Source of the DNA: Pseudoalteromonas citrea
GTDB lineage: Bacteria; Pseudomonadota; Gammaproteobacteria; Enterobacterales; Alteromonadaceae
DNA length: 64,000 nt
Reading direction: 5' to 3'
Assembly: GCF_000238375.3 (NCBI RefSeq)
Contig: NZ_AHBZ03000014.1
Location: forward strand, 558,001-622,000
In this document: positions 45,918 to 56,339 of the stretch, one piece after another
Numbering within the stretch: the first letter of the stretch is position 1
How the letters are laid out: the number at the start of each line of letters is the position of its first letter
Notes under the pieces: model-generated
Databases searched by the model: none
What the model was told of the DNA's origin: nothing
The model's input: the letters and a program-made list of their open reading frames with translations, nothing else
Translations under genes and position numbers: made by a program

Positions 45918-48491
45918 CTACTTTAAAAAAACAATGCCCTCGTCTTTTACGTCAACCACAATACTATCGCCGGTTACAAACTCTCCTGACAATAATCGCT
46001 GGGCCAATGGGTTCTCAATATACTGCTGAATTGCCCTTTTTAAAGGGCGCGCACCAAATACAGGATCAAAGCCACTTTGTGCTATTTTTTCCAATGCATC
46101 ACTTGTTAAACCAAACTGAAAGCCTTTCTCATGTAGCCGTGTCGTTAACTTATCTAACTGAATAGACGCTATTTCTTTTATATGTTCAGTCACCAACGGG
46201 TGGAATACGACTGTTTCGTCGATGCGATTAATAAACTCTGGCCTAAACTGGGTCGCCAATACGCCCATTACGCGCTCTTTTAAACCCGCATAATCATTGT
46301 TGCTTGCTTGTTCTTGAACAATATCAGACCCCAGGTTTGAGGTCATAATGATCACTGTATTTTTAAAGTCTACAGTACGTCCTTGTCCATCTGTAAGGCG
46401 GCCATCATCTAATACTTGCAGTAATATATTAAACACATCAGGGTGGGCTTTTTCGACTTCATCAAGCAGTACCACTGAATAAGGTCTGCGCCTTACCGCT
46501 TCGGTTAAATATCCCCCTTCTTCATAGCCCACATACCCGGGAGGGGCGCCCACTAAACGCGCCACTGAGTGCTTTTCCATAAACTCCGACATATCGATAC
46601 GCACCATGGCATCTTCGGTATCAAACATAAAGTGTGCCAAGGCTTTTGTCAGCTCAGTTTTACCGACTCCCGTTGGTCCTAAAAACAAAAATGAACCTAT
46701 GGGCCTATTCGGATCAGCAAGCCCTGCTCTTGAGCGGCGTATTGCATTTGAGACTGCATGCACAGCTTCATCTTGACCAATAACCTTGTTATGCAGTTCA
46801 TCTTCCATAGCAAGGAGCTTTTCACGTTCTCCTTGTAACATTTTTGCTACTGGGATCCCGGTCCAGCGCGACAGTATTTCCGCAATTTCATCTTCTCCCA
46901 CTTGGTTTTTCAGTAGGTTCATCTCTTGCATTTCTGCTTGTGACGCCAAATCAAGTTTGCGCTCTAGTTCAGGGATTCTGCCATATTGTAGTTCTGACAT
47001 ACGCTGTAAGTCACTAGCACGTCTTGCTACTTCAAGGTCGAGACGGCTTTGCTCTAACTCAGCTTTAATCACTTGTGTGCCTTGCAAAGAGGCTTTTTCA
47101 GCATTCCATACTTCATCTAACTCGCGGTACTCGCCTTCAAGCTCATTGATCAACGCCTGCATTTCTGCTCGTCGCTTTTGACTGGCTTCATCTTTTTCTT
47201 TGGCAAGCGCATTGTCTTCAAGCTTGAGCTGAATGATCCGACGCTCAAGTTTGTCTAATTGTTCCGGCTTAGAGTCAATTTGTAGGCGAATTGAACTCCC
47301 CGCCTCATCAATTAAATCAATCGCTTTATCGGGTAATTGCCTGTCAGAGATATACCGATGTGATAAATTTGCCGCAGCAACAATGGCGGGATCGGTAATA
47401 TCTACCGAGTGGTGCAATTCATAACGCTCTTTTAAGCCGCGTAAGATTGCAATGGTATCTTCGACACTGGGCTCACTAACAAATACCTTTTGAAAACGTC
47501 GCTCTAACGCGGCATCCTTTTCTATGTACTGACGATATTCATCTAATGTTGTTGCGCCAACACAATGCAGTTCACCACGTGCTAGTGCAGGTTTGAGCAT
47601 GTTCCCTGCATCCATCGCGCCATCCGTTTTGCCTGCGCCAACCATAGTATGGATCTCATCAATAAATAAGATCACTTGTCCTTCTTCTTTAGAAAGCTCA
47701 TTTAACACCGACTTTAAACGCTCTTCAAACTCGCCTCGGTATTTCGCACCCGCGACCAGTGCGCCTAAATCCAATGACAGTACTCGCTTGCCTTTTAACC
47801 CTTCAGGCACTTCTCCATTGATGATACGTTGCGCAAGCCCTTCAACAATGGCTGTTTTACCGACCCCTGGCTCCCCAATCAATACGGGGTTATTCTTCGT
47901 TCTACGTTGTAATACTTGAATAGTCCGACGAATTTCGTCATCTCGACCAATAACAGGGTCTAATTTACCTTGCTCTGCTCGCTCTGTTAAATCTACCGTG
48001 TACTTCTCAAGTGCTTGGCGAGTTTCTTCTGCATTTGGGTTATCAACTTTTTGACCGCCACGAATCGCTTTAATTGCGGCTTCAATTTTTGGCTGAGTTA
48101 TATGAAGCGTTTTAAATATCTGCCCTAAGTCGCCTTTATCTTCACATGCAGAAAATACAAACAGCTCACTGGAAATATACTTATCTTTACGTTTTTGCGC
48201 ATACTTATCACATAAATTAATTAGTCCAATCAAATTATGAGACAGCTGTACGTCGCCACCAATTCCCTCGACTTTGAATACCTTTTCGATCGCTTGCGAG
48301 AGTTTAGTATTGAGCTCATCTGCACTGATCCCAGCTTGTGCCAAAAGCGCACGCACACTGGAACCGGTTTGCTGTAATAGTGCATACATTAAATGTACAG
48401 GTTCAATAAATTGATGATCTCGGCCCAATGCCAAAGACTGCGCATCTGAGAGCGCGGCTTGAAATTTACTGGTGAATCGGTCCAAACGCAT
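45918..48491 (-). CDS. clpB: ClpB disaggregase
   Basis: ClpB is a hexameric AAA+ chaperone that dissolves protein aggregates with DnaK. The length is 857 residues, identical to E. coli. The N-terminal Clp repeats (about 1-145) come first, then AAA-1 with Walker [17 protein letters not shown] near 206 and [13 protein letters not shown]. The long coiled-coil middle domain (about 410-530) is followed by AAA-2 with [14 protein letters not shown] near 605 and [16 protein letters not shown] sigma32-like promoter is present upstream. A short palindrome overlaps the stop codon region, but no strong terminator is seen. Confidence 0.98.
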   Translation of the reverse strand: MRLDRFTSKFQAALSDAQSLALGRDHQFIEPVHLMYALLQQTGSSVRALLAQAGISADELNTKLSQAIEKVFKVEGIGGDVQLSHNLIGLINLCDKYAQKRKDKYISSELFVFSACEDKGDLGQIFKTLHITQPKIEAAIKAIRGGQKVDNPNAEETRQALEKYTVDLTERAEQGKLDPVIGRDDEIRRTIQVLQRRTKNNPVLIGEPGVGKTAIVEGLAQRIINGEVPEGLKGKRVLSLDLGALVAGAKYRGEFEERLKSVLNELSKEEGQVILFIDEIHTMVGAGKTDGAMDAGNMLKPALARGELHCVGATTLDEYRQYIEKDAALERRFQKVFVSEPSVEDTIAILRGLKERYELHHSVDITDPAIVAAANLSHRYISDRQLPDKAIDLIDEAGSSIRLQIDSKPEQLDKLERRIIQLKLEDNALAKEKDEASQKRRAEMQALINELEGEYRELDEVWNAEKASLQGTQVIKAELEQSRLDLEVARRASDLQRMSELQYGRIPELERKLDLASQAEMQEMNLLKNQVGEDEIAEILSRWTGIPVAKMLQGEREKLLAMEDELHNKVIGQDEAVHAVSNAIRRSRAGLADPNRPIGSFLFLGPTGVGKTELTKALAHFMFDTEDAMVRIDMSEFMEKHSVARLVGAPPGYVGYEEGGYLTEAVRRRPYSVVLLDEVEKAHPDVFNILLQVLDDGRLTDGQGRTVDFKNTVIIMTSNLGSDIVQEQASNNDYAGLKERVMGVLATQFRPEFINRIDETVVFHPLVTEHIKEIASIQLDKLTTRLHEKGFQFGLTSDALEKIAQSGFDPVFGARPLKRAIQQYIENPLAQRLLSGEFVTGDSIVVDVKDEGIVFLK

Positions 48492-48526
48492 AAGGTATAT
48501 ACCTATTTATAACTATAACTTGTTAT

Positions 48527-48556
48527 TAAATGGGTATGATTTGTGAAATGTTCAAG
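48527..48556 (-). promoter_or_regulatory. sigma32 (heat-shock) promoter of clpB
   Basis: On the minus strand, CTTGAA (48551-48556), a 15-base spacer and ACCCATTTA (48527-48535) match the RpoH consensus nearly fully. It lies 36 bases before the clpB ATG. Confidence 0.8.
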
Positions 48557-48580
48557 TCAAAAAGCTGAAAACTCTTCGGA

Positions 48581-49306
48581 TTAATTACGCCAGATCACAC
48601 TGGCCATACGACCTGTTTGACCGTCACGTCGATAAGAAAAAAAACGGTGAGAGTCAGAGACTGTACATAGTTTATCAGTATACACCTTAGTCACGCCCAA
48701 TTCGGCTAACTGACGAGTCGCAATAGCGAATATATCTGCCAAATATTTACCCGTATTTTGTTCTACAAAGTCGCTACAATGTGCGCTATCTAAATTACAA
48801 AATTGCGCAACAACTTCAGAGCCAACCTCAAATGCTTTAGGGCCAATAGCTGGACCTAACCAAGCAAAAATATCATCTGGATCACACTTAAACTGCACCA
48901 ACGTATTCGCTAAAATACCAGCAGCCAAAGGTCGCCATCCACCATGCACTGCTGCTACTTCCCCACCGCACTTGCTTGCTAATAATATAGGTAAGCAATC
49001 AGCGGTCATAATGGCAAGCGGCTGCAACCGAGCGTTAGTATATAAAGCATCGGCTTGAGGCCATTGCGTAACTGGTTTTTTTTCATTTACGACAAAAACA
49101 CGGTCACCGTGTATTTGTTCAAGCCAAATGGCTTGAGCAGGTAAATAGGTGCGCAGATATTGATGATTTGCTACAACTTCGTTGCGTTCATCGCCGACAT
49201 GATATCCCAAATTAAAACTTGAGAAAGAACCCGTTGATGCACCACCAGAGCGCGTGGTTGATAATGCACCAACTTTATCTTGAACCGGCCAATTAGGAAG
49301 GATCAC
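48581..49306 (-). CDS. pgeF: PgeF/YfiH-family multicopper polyphenol oxidase-like protein
   Basis: A 241-residue protein of the DUF152/YfiH family. Metal or nucleoside-site residues appear in LEQIHGDRV, MTADCLPILLA and AAVHGGWRPLAAGI, the three diagnostic stretches (His, Cys, His). Members have been described as purine nucleoside phosphorylases/adenosine deaminases or as laccase-like oxidases; E. coli YfiH is linked to peptidoglycan precursor fidelity. It is 9 bases downstream of rluD, the rluD-yfiH-clpB order of E. coli, and likely co-transcribed with rluD. Confidence 0.94.
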   Translation of the reverse strand: MILPNWPVQDKVGALSTTRSGGASTGSFSSFNLGYHVGDERNEVVANHQYLRTYLPAQAIWLEQIHGDRVFVVNEKKPVTQWPQADALYTNARLQPLAIMTADCLPILLASKCGGEVAAVHGGWRPLAAGILANTLVQFKCDPDDIFAWLGPAIGPKAFEVGSEVVAQFCNLDSAHCSDFVEQNTGKYLADIFAIATRQLAELGVTKVYTDKLCTVSDSHRFFSYRRDGQTGRMASVIWRN

Positions 49307-49315
49307 AATAAAAAA

Positions 49316-50293
49316 CTACAACGCCAAGTCAGGGTTTTCTTTTGTATCAGCGCGTAATGCTTCGGTGACTATTTGCATGTCATCTGGAATAGGTGCTTCC
49401 CATGTCATCACTTCACCAGTAATTGGATGCGCGATACTCAACTTAATTGCATGTAATGCTTGGCGTTTAAAGTCTCGCAACTGTGCAAACAACTCAGGCG
49501 TGGCATTACGTGGCGGACGAGGTCGGCCACCGTAAAGCTGATCACCGATTAATGGGTGGTTTAAATGCGCCATGTGCACACGGATTTGGTGAGTACGGCC
49601 TGTTTCAAGTCGCAAACGCAAACGTGTGTGCGCTCTAAACTTCTCTGCAACACGGTAATGCGTGATTGCCGGCTTACCCATTTCGTGAATAGCCATATGC
49701 GTTCGTTTGGTTGCATGACGGCCAATTGGCTTTTCAACCATACCACCGGCGGTCATTGTGCCATTACACAAGGCTTCATACTCACGGGTAAAGTTTTCGC
49801 GCGCCTGTAAATTTTTAACTAAGTGAGTTTGTGCTTGAATCGTCTTTGCCACAACCATCAACCCGGTCGTGTCTTTGTCTAGACGATGAACAATCCCCGC
49901 ACGTGGAACATTAATAATATCCGGGTGATGATGCAGCAAAGCATTTAATACTGTGCCATCAGGGTTACCCGCTCCAGGGTGTACCACTAAACCCATCGAC
50001 TTATTGATAACTAAAATGTCATCATCTTCATAAACAATATTTAATGGAATATCTTGGGCTTCATATTCACGCGGTGCTTCGATCAGTGTTTCAATCGCAA
50101 CCACTTCACCACCGAGTAGTTTTTCCCTCGGCGTGTTAAGAACCTCACCATCAACGGTGATTTTATCATCTAAAATCCACGTTTTTATTCTTGAACGTGA
50201 AAAATCGGGGAACAATTGCGCCAAAATCTGGTCTAGACGTTTACCGCCTAGCTCAGTAGGAACTTCAGCTTGAAGAGAAATTTGCTCTGACAT
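49316..50293 (-). CDS. rluD: 23S rRNA pseudouridine synthase D
   Basis: RluD makes pseudouridines 1911, 1915 and 1917 in helix 69 of 23S rRNA, which is important for ribosome assembly. The 325-residue protein (E. coli 326) has an N-terminal S4 domain (GKRLDQILAQLFPDFSRSRI) and the catalytic Asp in RLDKDTTGLMVVAKT near 138-152. LVVHPGAGN, THQIRVH and LIGDQLYGG are family motifs. It is divergent from bamD, as in E. coli, and tightly followed by pgeF. Confidence 0.97.
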   Translation of the reverse strand: MSEQISLQAEVPTELGGKRLDQILAQLFPDFSRSRIKTWILDDKITVDGEVLNTPREKLLGGEVVAIETLIEAPREYEAQDIPLNIVYEDDDILVINKSMGLVVHPGAGNPDGTVLNALLHHHPDIINVPRAGIVHRLDKDTTGLMVVAKTIQAQTHLVKNLQARENFTREYEALCNGTMTAGGMVEKPIGRHATKRTHMAIHEMGKPAITHYRVAEKFRAHTRLRLRLETGRTHQIRVHMAHLNHPLIGDQLYGGRPRPPRNATPELFAQLRDFKRQALHAIKLSIAHPITGEVMTWEAPIPDDMQIVTEALRADTKENPDLAL

Positions 50294-50416
50294 CTGTAAC
50301 TTTACCTAAATTACCAGTGCAAGCTTTGCTCGACTGGGTTAGAATCGCATAATTGCATAGTTTACTCGGTTTTGCTCACTTGGCCTAGCCGAAGACACCA
50401 AAGGTAGTAAAATAAA

Positions 50417-51175
50417 ATGATAATGAACTTAGGGAAGCGCGCCTTTGCTATCGTAGTAAGCGCCTCATTTTTAGGATTAGCAGCGTGTTCATCTGCACCA
50501 GAACAAGAAAATATCGAACGCGTACCAAACAAATCTGCGCAAGCGCTTTATGACGATGCTAAGCAAACTTTAGATTCAGGCCTTTACGCCAGAGCCATTG
50601 AACTTTTAAGTGCTATCAACTCTCGCTACCCATTTGGCCCTTATTCACGCCAAGTACAAATGGATTTAGTTTTTGCACACTATCAAACCGGCAATACCGA
50701 ACAAGCCTTGGCAACCATTGACCGATTTATTCGCCTTAATCCTAATCACAAAAACCTCGATTATATGTATTACATGAGAGGCCTAGTAAATATTAAAGCT
50801 GATAAGAATGCATTCCAAGAATACTTTGGTGTTGACCGCGCTGACCGTGACGCCAGCCGCACCAGAGTTGCTTTTCAAGATTTATCAACGTTAGTGAAAA
50901 GTTATCCCTCTAGCCCCTATATTCCTGAAGCTAAAAAGCGTCTTGGTTGGCTATTAAATCGGATGGCACGTTATGAAATTAAAGTGGCTCAATATTACTT
51001 CGAACGTGAGGCATTTTTGGCTGCAGCGAACCGCGGTAAATATGTCTTAGAGCATTACTCACAGAGCAGTTATCTTAATGATGCGTTACTCATCATGGAG
51101 CAAAGCTATAAAAAGCTAGGCCTCAATGATTTAAGTGAAAACGCGAAGCAAACCCGTACTTTGAATAAGCGCTAA
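50417..51175 (+). CDS. bamD: outer membrane assembly lipoprotein BamD
   Basis: BamD is the essential lipoprotein subunit of the BAM complex that folds beta-barrel proteins into the outer membrane. The product has 252 residues (E. coli 245). It has a signal peptide with lipobox LAAC (lipid Cys24). The mature part has about five TPR-like helical pairs (AQALYDDAKQTLDSGLYARA, SRYPFGPYSRQVQMDLVFAH, PNHKNLDYMYYMRGLVN). The YPFGPY and YYMRGL motifs are characteristic. It is divergent from rluD and convergent with glnB, sharing a bidirectional terminator. Confidence 0.97.
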   Translation: MIMNLGKRAFAIVVSASFLGLAACSSAPEQENIERVPNKSAQALYDDAKQTLDSGLYARAIELLSAINSRYPFGPYSRQVQMDLVFAHYQTGNTEQALATIDRFIRLNPNHKNLDYMYYMRGLVNIKADKNAFQEYFGVDRADRDASRTRVAFQDLSTLVKSYPSSPYIPEAKKRLGWLLNRMARYEIKVAQYYFEREAFLAAANRGKYVLEHYSQSSYLNDALLIMEQSYKKLGLNDLSENAKQTRTLNKR

Positions 51176-51192
51176 GCTCACACTCTCGATGT

Positions 51193-51223
51193 AAAAAAGC
51201 CGCGTTATATCGCGGCTTTTTTG
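51193..51223. terminator. bidirectional terminator bamD/glnB
   Basis: AAAAAAGCCGCG/CGCGGCTTTTTT stem with a 6-base loop between the convergent stop codons of bamD and glnB. U runs are present on both strands. Confidence 0.92.
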
Positions 51224-51240
51224 TCAGTGATTGAACACAA

Positions 51241-51585
<345 letters not shown>

Positions 51586-51724
51586 TTAATTTTCCATTGG
51601 CAGTGTGTCGATTTTAGTCAATCCTAAAACTGTTAGCAAACAAAGTGATTGGATCTGAACAAAAAACAACGTCATAATGAATAAAACTAAAGTATGAAAA
51701 TTTTTATCTCGTCTGGGGTGTGTA

Positions 51725-52261
51725 ATGACAAGAACACGAGGCTTCACCTTACTTGAACTCATGATCGCGATTGCTATCGTAAGCATACTGGCAAGTATTG
51801 CGTTTTTTAACAACAGTAATCTCGCGCAAAGTAATAAAGCAGAAGCTTTTTTACTCGACTTAAAACGCACCCTCTCTTTTGCTCGGGCAAAAGCTACAAC
51901 AAGTGATGAAATTGTCATAACATGCCCTGTTGACCCTGATGAACTCACAGCTCGGGGCACCATGTCATGCACAAGTAACTGGTCGAACAATAACATCATC
52001 GTTTTTGTAGACGTTGACAACAACGGGCAACATAACGATGGCGATACACTGGTAAGGGCAATGGACCTTGTATCAACAGGTGATACATTAACATTCAGCG
52101 GCACGGCAACCATTCGGTTTGATAGCAGCGGTAGGGTTACATCACAAACGGGTAACTTTTTATATTGCCCAGCAGGCTCAGAAGAAAATAATCAACAACT
52201 AACACTGGCATTATCAGGGAATGCGTTTTACTCAGGAGACAGCGACCAAAAGTGTTTATAA
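51725..52261 (+). CDS. fimT: FimT/GspH-type minor pseudopilin, first copy
   Basis: A 178-residue prepilin-like protein. The type III leader is short (MTRTRG) with cleavage before Phe7 of FTLLELMIAIAIVSILASIA; Glu5 of the mature protein is present. The C-terminal region fits the GspH/FimT family (FARAKATTSDEIVITCPVD, GNFLYCPAG) with a likely disulfide. These minor pilins prime type IV pilus assembly, and FimT can bind DNA during competence in some species. It is followed by a second gene of the same family and is convergent with the pilV-pilE operon. Confidence 0.85.
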   Translation: MTRTRGFTLLELMIAIAIVSILASIAFFNNSNLAQSNKAEAFLLDLKRTLSFARAKATTSDEIVITCPVDPDELTARGTMSCTSNWSNNNIIVFVDVDNNGQHNDGDTLVRAMDLVSTGDTLTFSGTATIRFDSSGRVTSQTGNFLYCPAGSEENNQQLTLALSGNAFYSGDSDQKCL

Positions 52262-52342
52262 TATATAAACTTTATACCGTAAGTTTGCTGATTTAATAAA
52301 ATTACCTAAAATTATAAATACGCTCACCTTTGGGATCCATGG

Positions 52343-52873
52343 ATGGAGACAAAAACAACAGTGTATCAGTATGGCTTTACACTATTCGAATTAATTATTT
52401 CAACTGCTATCGTTGGAATAATATCACTTCTTTCTTTAGCTAGTTACTCTGAGATCATGTCTAATCATGTGCCACTGCAGCACCTTCGCCTTGTAAAAAA
52501 ATCGCTTAACTTGGCCAGAGGGCAAGCCGTATTACTCGGTAAAAATATTACTATATGCCCACTAGTCGATAATAAATGTAAGCATAACCAATGGCATAAA
52601 CCACTTAGCATATTTATTGATAAAGGCGATTGGCGGGTATTGGAACCAAATGATGAAATAGTCTTTACCCTTGATGCAGTTCACACTACACATATGTTTA
52701 CATATCCAAGAACTGCCATCACCTTTCAACCAGATGGCAGTATAAAAGGGTTTACTAATGGCACGTTCGTATACTGTACACATGCTTACAATAGTACACG
52801 TCAAGGCGCAGAGCTTACGGTAAGTTTAACGGGCCGCTCTAGGCTAAGGGCGACCGATAAATGTGAATTATAA
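52343..52873 (+). CDS. FimT/FimU (GspH)-type minor pseudopilin, second copy
   Basis: A 176-residue prepilin-like protein, homologous in layout to its upstream neighbour. The leader is METKTTVYQYG with cleavage before Phe12 of FTLFELIISTAIVGIIS; Glu is at mature position 5. GspH/FimT features are LVKKSLNLARGQAVLLGKNI, ITICPLVDNKCKHNQW and GTFVYCTHA, with paired cysteines. It has no good ribosome site beyond weak AG-rich sequence and lies 81 bases after fimT. By position it may fill the FimU role of Pseudomonas. It converges with pilE, stops 5 bases apart. Confidence 0.8.
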   Translation: METKTTVYQYGFTLFELIISTAIVGIISLLSLASYSEIMSNHVPLQHLRLVKKSLNLARGQAVLLGKNITICPLVDNKCKHNQWHKPLSIFIDKGDWRVLEPNDEIVFTLDAVHTTHMFTYPRTAITFQPDGSIKGFTNGTFVYCTHAYNSTRQGAELTVSLTGRSRLRATDKCEL

Positions 52874-52878
52874 AGTAA

Positions 52879-53289
52879 TTATCGCTCCCAACATAAGTCA
52901 GCATCGCCACTGCCTGTATTACCTTTCAAGCCCAACTCATTTATGGTTAACGTACTACATTCTGTATCCCCCGCAACTGGGCCACTGTCAGCAGTCGCAG
53001 TCACCGTAAAACTGCTTGTGTCGGCCTCAACGCCTATCGTGAAATACCCATTTTCAGTTTCAGTCGGTACACCAAGGTCTGCAAGGTCACTGGTATATTG
53101 ACGATTATCAACAAAGAACTGCTCTTGTCTATTTGCAGCATCTAATAAAATCACCATTGCATCAGCACGCGCAGCGCGGTTGACATAACTTGAATAATTT
53201 GGATACGCGATGGAGGCCAATATGCCAACAATTACAACCACTATCATCACTTCAATCAACGTAAATCCATTAACAGTGCTATTTCTCAT
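52879..53289 (-). CDS. pilE: type IV minor pilin PilE
   Basis: A pilin-like protein of about 136 residues. The start ATG at 53289 has AGGGAAGAG just upstream; longer in-frame starts would overlap far into pilY1 and give a non-pilin leader. The leader MRNSTVNG is cleaved before Phe9 of FTLIEVMIVVVIVGILASIA, with Glu5 in the mature form. The rest matches PilE-type minor pilins (YPNYSSYVNRAARADAM, RQEQFFVDNRQYTSDLADLG), with C-terminal cysteines for a D-loop. It overlaps pilY1 by 11 bases. It is the last gene of the minor pilin operon. Confidence 0.93.
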   Translation of the reverse strand: MRNSTVNGFTLIEVMIVVVIVGILASIAYPNYSSYVNRAARADAMVILLDAANRQEQFFVDNRQYTSDLADLGVPTETENGYFTIGVEADTSSFTVTATADSGPVAGDTECSTLTINELGLKGNTGSGDADLCWER

Positions 53290-56200
53290 CGTTCTCTTCC
53301 CTTTTGTAAATATAGAGCTGCTTTGTTTGTAATCCGAATTCGCCATCAACGAGATCAATTGACCCATCACCCATCCTTGGAACCGGGTCTGCGATCTCAA
53401 CAGTATCGAAAATTCCATCCTCGCCTAAATCAAGGTCGGCATTAGGAGTCGATGTTAAAACAGGCCCAATCATCTTGATTTCGGTACTGCAAGAATTACT
53501 TTCATAAGTCCCAGAGGTGTTACTAGATACTTTACAAGTAAAATAAGGTTGTGGTGCTTCGGGTACTGCAGTCTGGGTCGCAAAGCTCAATTGATTATAA
53601 ATTTTAGTCCCATAATGAAGGTGAAATGCGTAAAGCTTGCCAGAACCAGCTTCCACCTCACATTTATTTGAGGTGCCAGGAGGACTAAAAGATGTGTAAT
53701 ACGCAACACCACCAGCAACTGAGGCTTCTGATAATGATTTTTCGGACGCACTCAACTTGTATTTCCAACCTTGAAAGGAGCCTAGTTCAGCCTCTAAATC
53801 TGTAAACTTATCCAAATCGTTTAGCTGTTTAGAAAATGGATCTTGGGTCACATTAAATAAGTCACCAATTTTTATCGGCTGCGGAATGTCATCGTCTTCA
53901 AAAGACTTCGTTACTGAATTTTCATCTCGTATCATAAATAAATAGTCAATTGCGGCCGAAGATGCAGGCCTAGTTCTATTGCCAGAACCAAGTAAGATTG
54001 CTTCATACGGAGTGTCTTTTCTCGTCTTTATATTATTTGAGCTTGACTCAGTTATTGATACTTTACTGAAATAAGTACGAGCAACCATTGGGGCACTATA
54101 AAAACGTCTATCGCTTGATGCGTTATTACCTCCAAGTTGCGCTAGCTTAAAGTGCGTCCATGGCTCGCTACCGTTGCTTGGGTTAGGTCCCGGCATATCT
54201 ATACGCCATACACCACCACCCGTATCAGCCATATATATCCTATCGTCATAACCATCATAATTAGAGTCAAGCGTAGTAGCGCTTCCCGCAATACTGTGCT
54301 TACCTGTAAAGCCATTTTTGCGTGTTAACGACCATACCAATTCACCAGTTAGCGCTTTGACAATATATACGCCTTGCCCGAGTGAATCATTGGTTTTTGA
54401 CACATTGTCTTTATTGGTGTCATAACCTGCCGAAAAAATAACAACAGGGTCATCTCCCTCCATTTCAATGTGTGTTACTAACGGTTTTGCCCACGTTTGT
54501 CCTAACATTTCAAAGTCACCAGTGCCACCAGTTATTGGCCCTCCCCACATCAATTTAGGAGAGTCTGGATTGGTAATATCTAAAGCATAATACTGGTTTC
54601 CGCCACGGCGCAAACCAAAGAACAACCACACACTGTCACCAGAAGATACTAAGTTATCGCCATCTTTATCATCATGATAAAGTGTGGATGGCCCATCCAC
54701 ACCGTATAACTTCGTATCTGCTTTCTTATCTTTCTGACCTTTCAATACAGGGAGCAATCTTTCAGGAATAAACGCCCAGCTTTCCGTCATCGTATCGCCG
54801 TTATCTTTGAACATATGCATAAAGCCCGCATTGGTGCCCACTAACAACCTAATATTCGGGCTCTCTTCTGTCCCATAATTAATCGATACCACTTTAGAGT
54901 GCAGTGGATCGCCGAAAATAGTTTGCCTACGTTCATTACGATTGCTATCTCTGTCTTCATCATTAACGTCAATGCCTCTGGCCCATTGCATAATACTTGC
55001 AAGCTCACTAGCAGGAGCATTCATTTTGTCTGTAAACGTTTCTAAATTATTACCATATTGAGTGAACGCGGTTGAGTAGGTAAAGTTGTGTAGTGATGCA
55101 GTCCCAAAATCAGAGTATATATTTCGTGTTGTTTGGCGGCTTAGCTGATAATTCACACCACCTTTATCTACCGCATTGCCATCTTTTGAGCCTGGTTCAG
55201 ACCAAAATGTCGTCGCATTTTTATCAATTTTTCCATCTTTATCTATGGCTGCTTTGCCACCCATATCAACTAAAGTAGTGTTATTTTTTACTTTTAATTT
55301 TTTTAGGTTACCTTTCCAAGTTGTATGAGTTTCAGGTAAAAACATGGTGTAGTATAAAGAGTCACTGCTTTTAGTTTGGTTGCCTGTATTAGCTGCTACC
55401 GGTAAGGCAAAGCTATCCGCTTCTTGGCGAATACTGTTTGTCACTGAATTTAAAGCGTCTGATAACTGTGATGACGTATTTGCTTGTAAATACTGCCCAC
55501 CACCTAAATCGGCTGTTTTCTGCAAGATATTTTTACCTGAACTACTCATGCCATTACCAAAACCAATAGTGTAGACCCGCCCTGTATCTTCTTTTGTACT
55601 GGTAGTCGGATACAAATCAACTATTGTGTTACTGTCACCATAAATGGATTTAGCAAGCGCCGGCATATAGTTACCATTGTAAACGGGGGCACTACTACCA
55701 AAGCGGTTCTGGTGTAAACTTCTGATATTCCCATTTTGTTGACTATCGTTAGAGGGATCGCCATCTGTCATCAAAATGATATTAACCGCGTTATCACAAC
55801 GCTCCGGCTCCCCTGCTACTTGCCTAAATGGCGAAAGGTATGAGTTGCCACTTTCTATACTGGTATCTCTGCCACGTACATTCCTTGAATAATACCGACT
55901 ACCTCCCGTCAGATATAGATAAGCTTCCCATAGCGTTTCGCTCAACGGTGTCGCGCCATTAGCGACCAGGTTATTAATTTGTGATTTTACCGTTGACTGA
56001 GCCGCACCAATGCGTGCTAACACATAGCCACCACTACTGCCATTAAAACGCATTAAGCCAAAGTCTATATCTGGGTTTTTATTTACTAAATCAGTAATCG
56101 CATTTTTCGCAACGCCTAATCGGCTATCTGAGCAAAGTCTATAACGTCTTCGAGAATAATCATAACCACAGCTACGCCCAGTTCTGCTTGAAAATGCCAT

Positions 56201-56338
56201 ACTGCCTGAAGTATCAAAAATAAGCATCACTCTGGGCTTTTCGTCAATATCAATATTATGCTTAACATATAGCTCAATATCTTCTGCAAATGCTTTAACA
56301 CTTATTAAGCAAACAAAAAGTAAAATAGCGTTTTTCAT
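53279..56338 (-). CDS. pilY1: type IV pilus tip adhesin/assembly protein PilY1
   Basis: PilY1 is a large secreted protein at the pilus tip that supports extension, adhesion and surface sensing. From the ATG at 56338 (AGGGGAA upstream) it has about 1019 residues. The signal peptide is MKNAILLFVCLISVKAFA. A von Willebrand A-like domain begins near residue 35 with the MIDAS-like DTSGSM, followed by LMTDGDPSND. The C-terminal half (about 450-950) is the PilC/PilY1 beta-propeller, with RLLVGTNAGFMHMF, LFFGLRRGGNQYYALDI and a calcium-loop-like DSNYDGYDDRIY. It lies between pilX and pilE and overlaps pilE. Confidence 0.93.
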   Translation of the reverse strand: MKNAILLFVCLISVKAFAEDIELYVKHNIDIDEKPRVMLIFDTSGSMAFSSRTGRSCGYDYSRRRYRLCSDSRLGVAKNAITDLVNKNPDIDFGLMRFNGSSGGYVLARIGAAQSTVKSQINNLVANGATPLSETLWEAYLYLTGGSRYYSRNVRGRDTSIESGNSYLSPFRQVAGEPERCDNAVNIILMTDGDPSNDSQQNGNIRSLHQNRFGSSAPVYNGNYMPALAKSIYGDSNTIVDLYPTTSTKEDTGRVYTIGFGNGMSSSGKNILQKTADLGGGQYLQANTSSQLSDALNSVTNSIRQEADSFALPVAANTGNQTKSSDSLYYTMFLPETHTTWKGNLKKLKVKNNTTLVDMGGKAAIDKDGKIDKNATTFWSEPGSKDGNAVDKGGVNYQLSRQTTRNIYSDFGTASLHNFTYSTAFTQYGNNLETFTDKMNAPASELASIMQWARGIDVNDEDRDSNRNERRQTIFGDPLHSKVVSINYGTEESPNIRLLVGTNAGFMHMFKDNGDTMTESWAFIPERLLPVLKGQKDKKADTKLYGVDGPSTLYHDDKDGDNLVSSGDSVWLFFGLRRGGNQYYALDITNPDSPKLMWGGPITGGTGDFEMLGQTWAKPLVTHIEMEGDDPVVIFSAGYDTNKDNVSKTNDSLGQGVYIVKALTGELVWSLTRKNGFTGKHSIAGSATTLDSNYDGYDDRIYMADTGGGVWRIDMPGPNPSNGSEPWTHFKLAQLGGNNASSDRRFYSAPMVARTYFSKVSITESSSNNIKTRKDTPYEAILLGSGNRTRPASSAAIDYLFMIRDENSVTKSFEDDDIPQPIKIGDLFNVTQDPFSKQLNDLDKFTDLEAELGSFQGWKYKLSASEKSLSEASVAGGVAYYTSFSPPGTSNKCEVEAGSGKLYAFHLHYGTKIYNQLSFATQTAVPEAPQPYFTCKVSSNTSGTYESNSCSTEIKMIGPVLTSTPNADLDLGEDGIFDTVEIADPVPRMGDGSIDLVDGEFGLQTKQLYIYKREENDEK

Positions 56339-56339
56339 C

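Noticed and set aside
45902-45924. Palindrome AAAGTAGT/ACTACTTT at the clpB stop codon as a terminator
   Set aside because: The T tract downstream on the minus strand is short and interrupted, and the stem is AT-rich. Too weak to call.
47593-47919. 108-codon plus-strand frame inside clpB
   Set aside because: Antisense to the first AAA domain of clpB; no start context.
52901-53418. Long N-terminal extension for pilE starting at 53418
   Set aside because: It would overlap pilY1 by about 140 bases and place 43 unrelated residues before the pilin leader. The ATG at 53289 has a good ribosome site and gives a proper leader.
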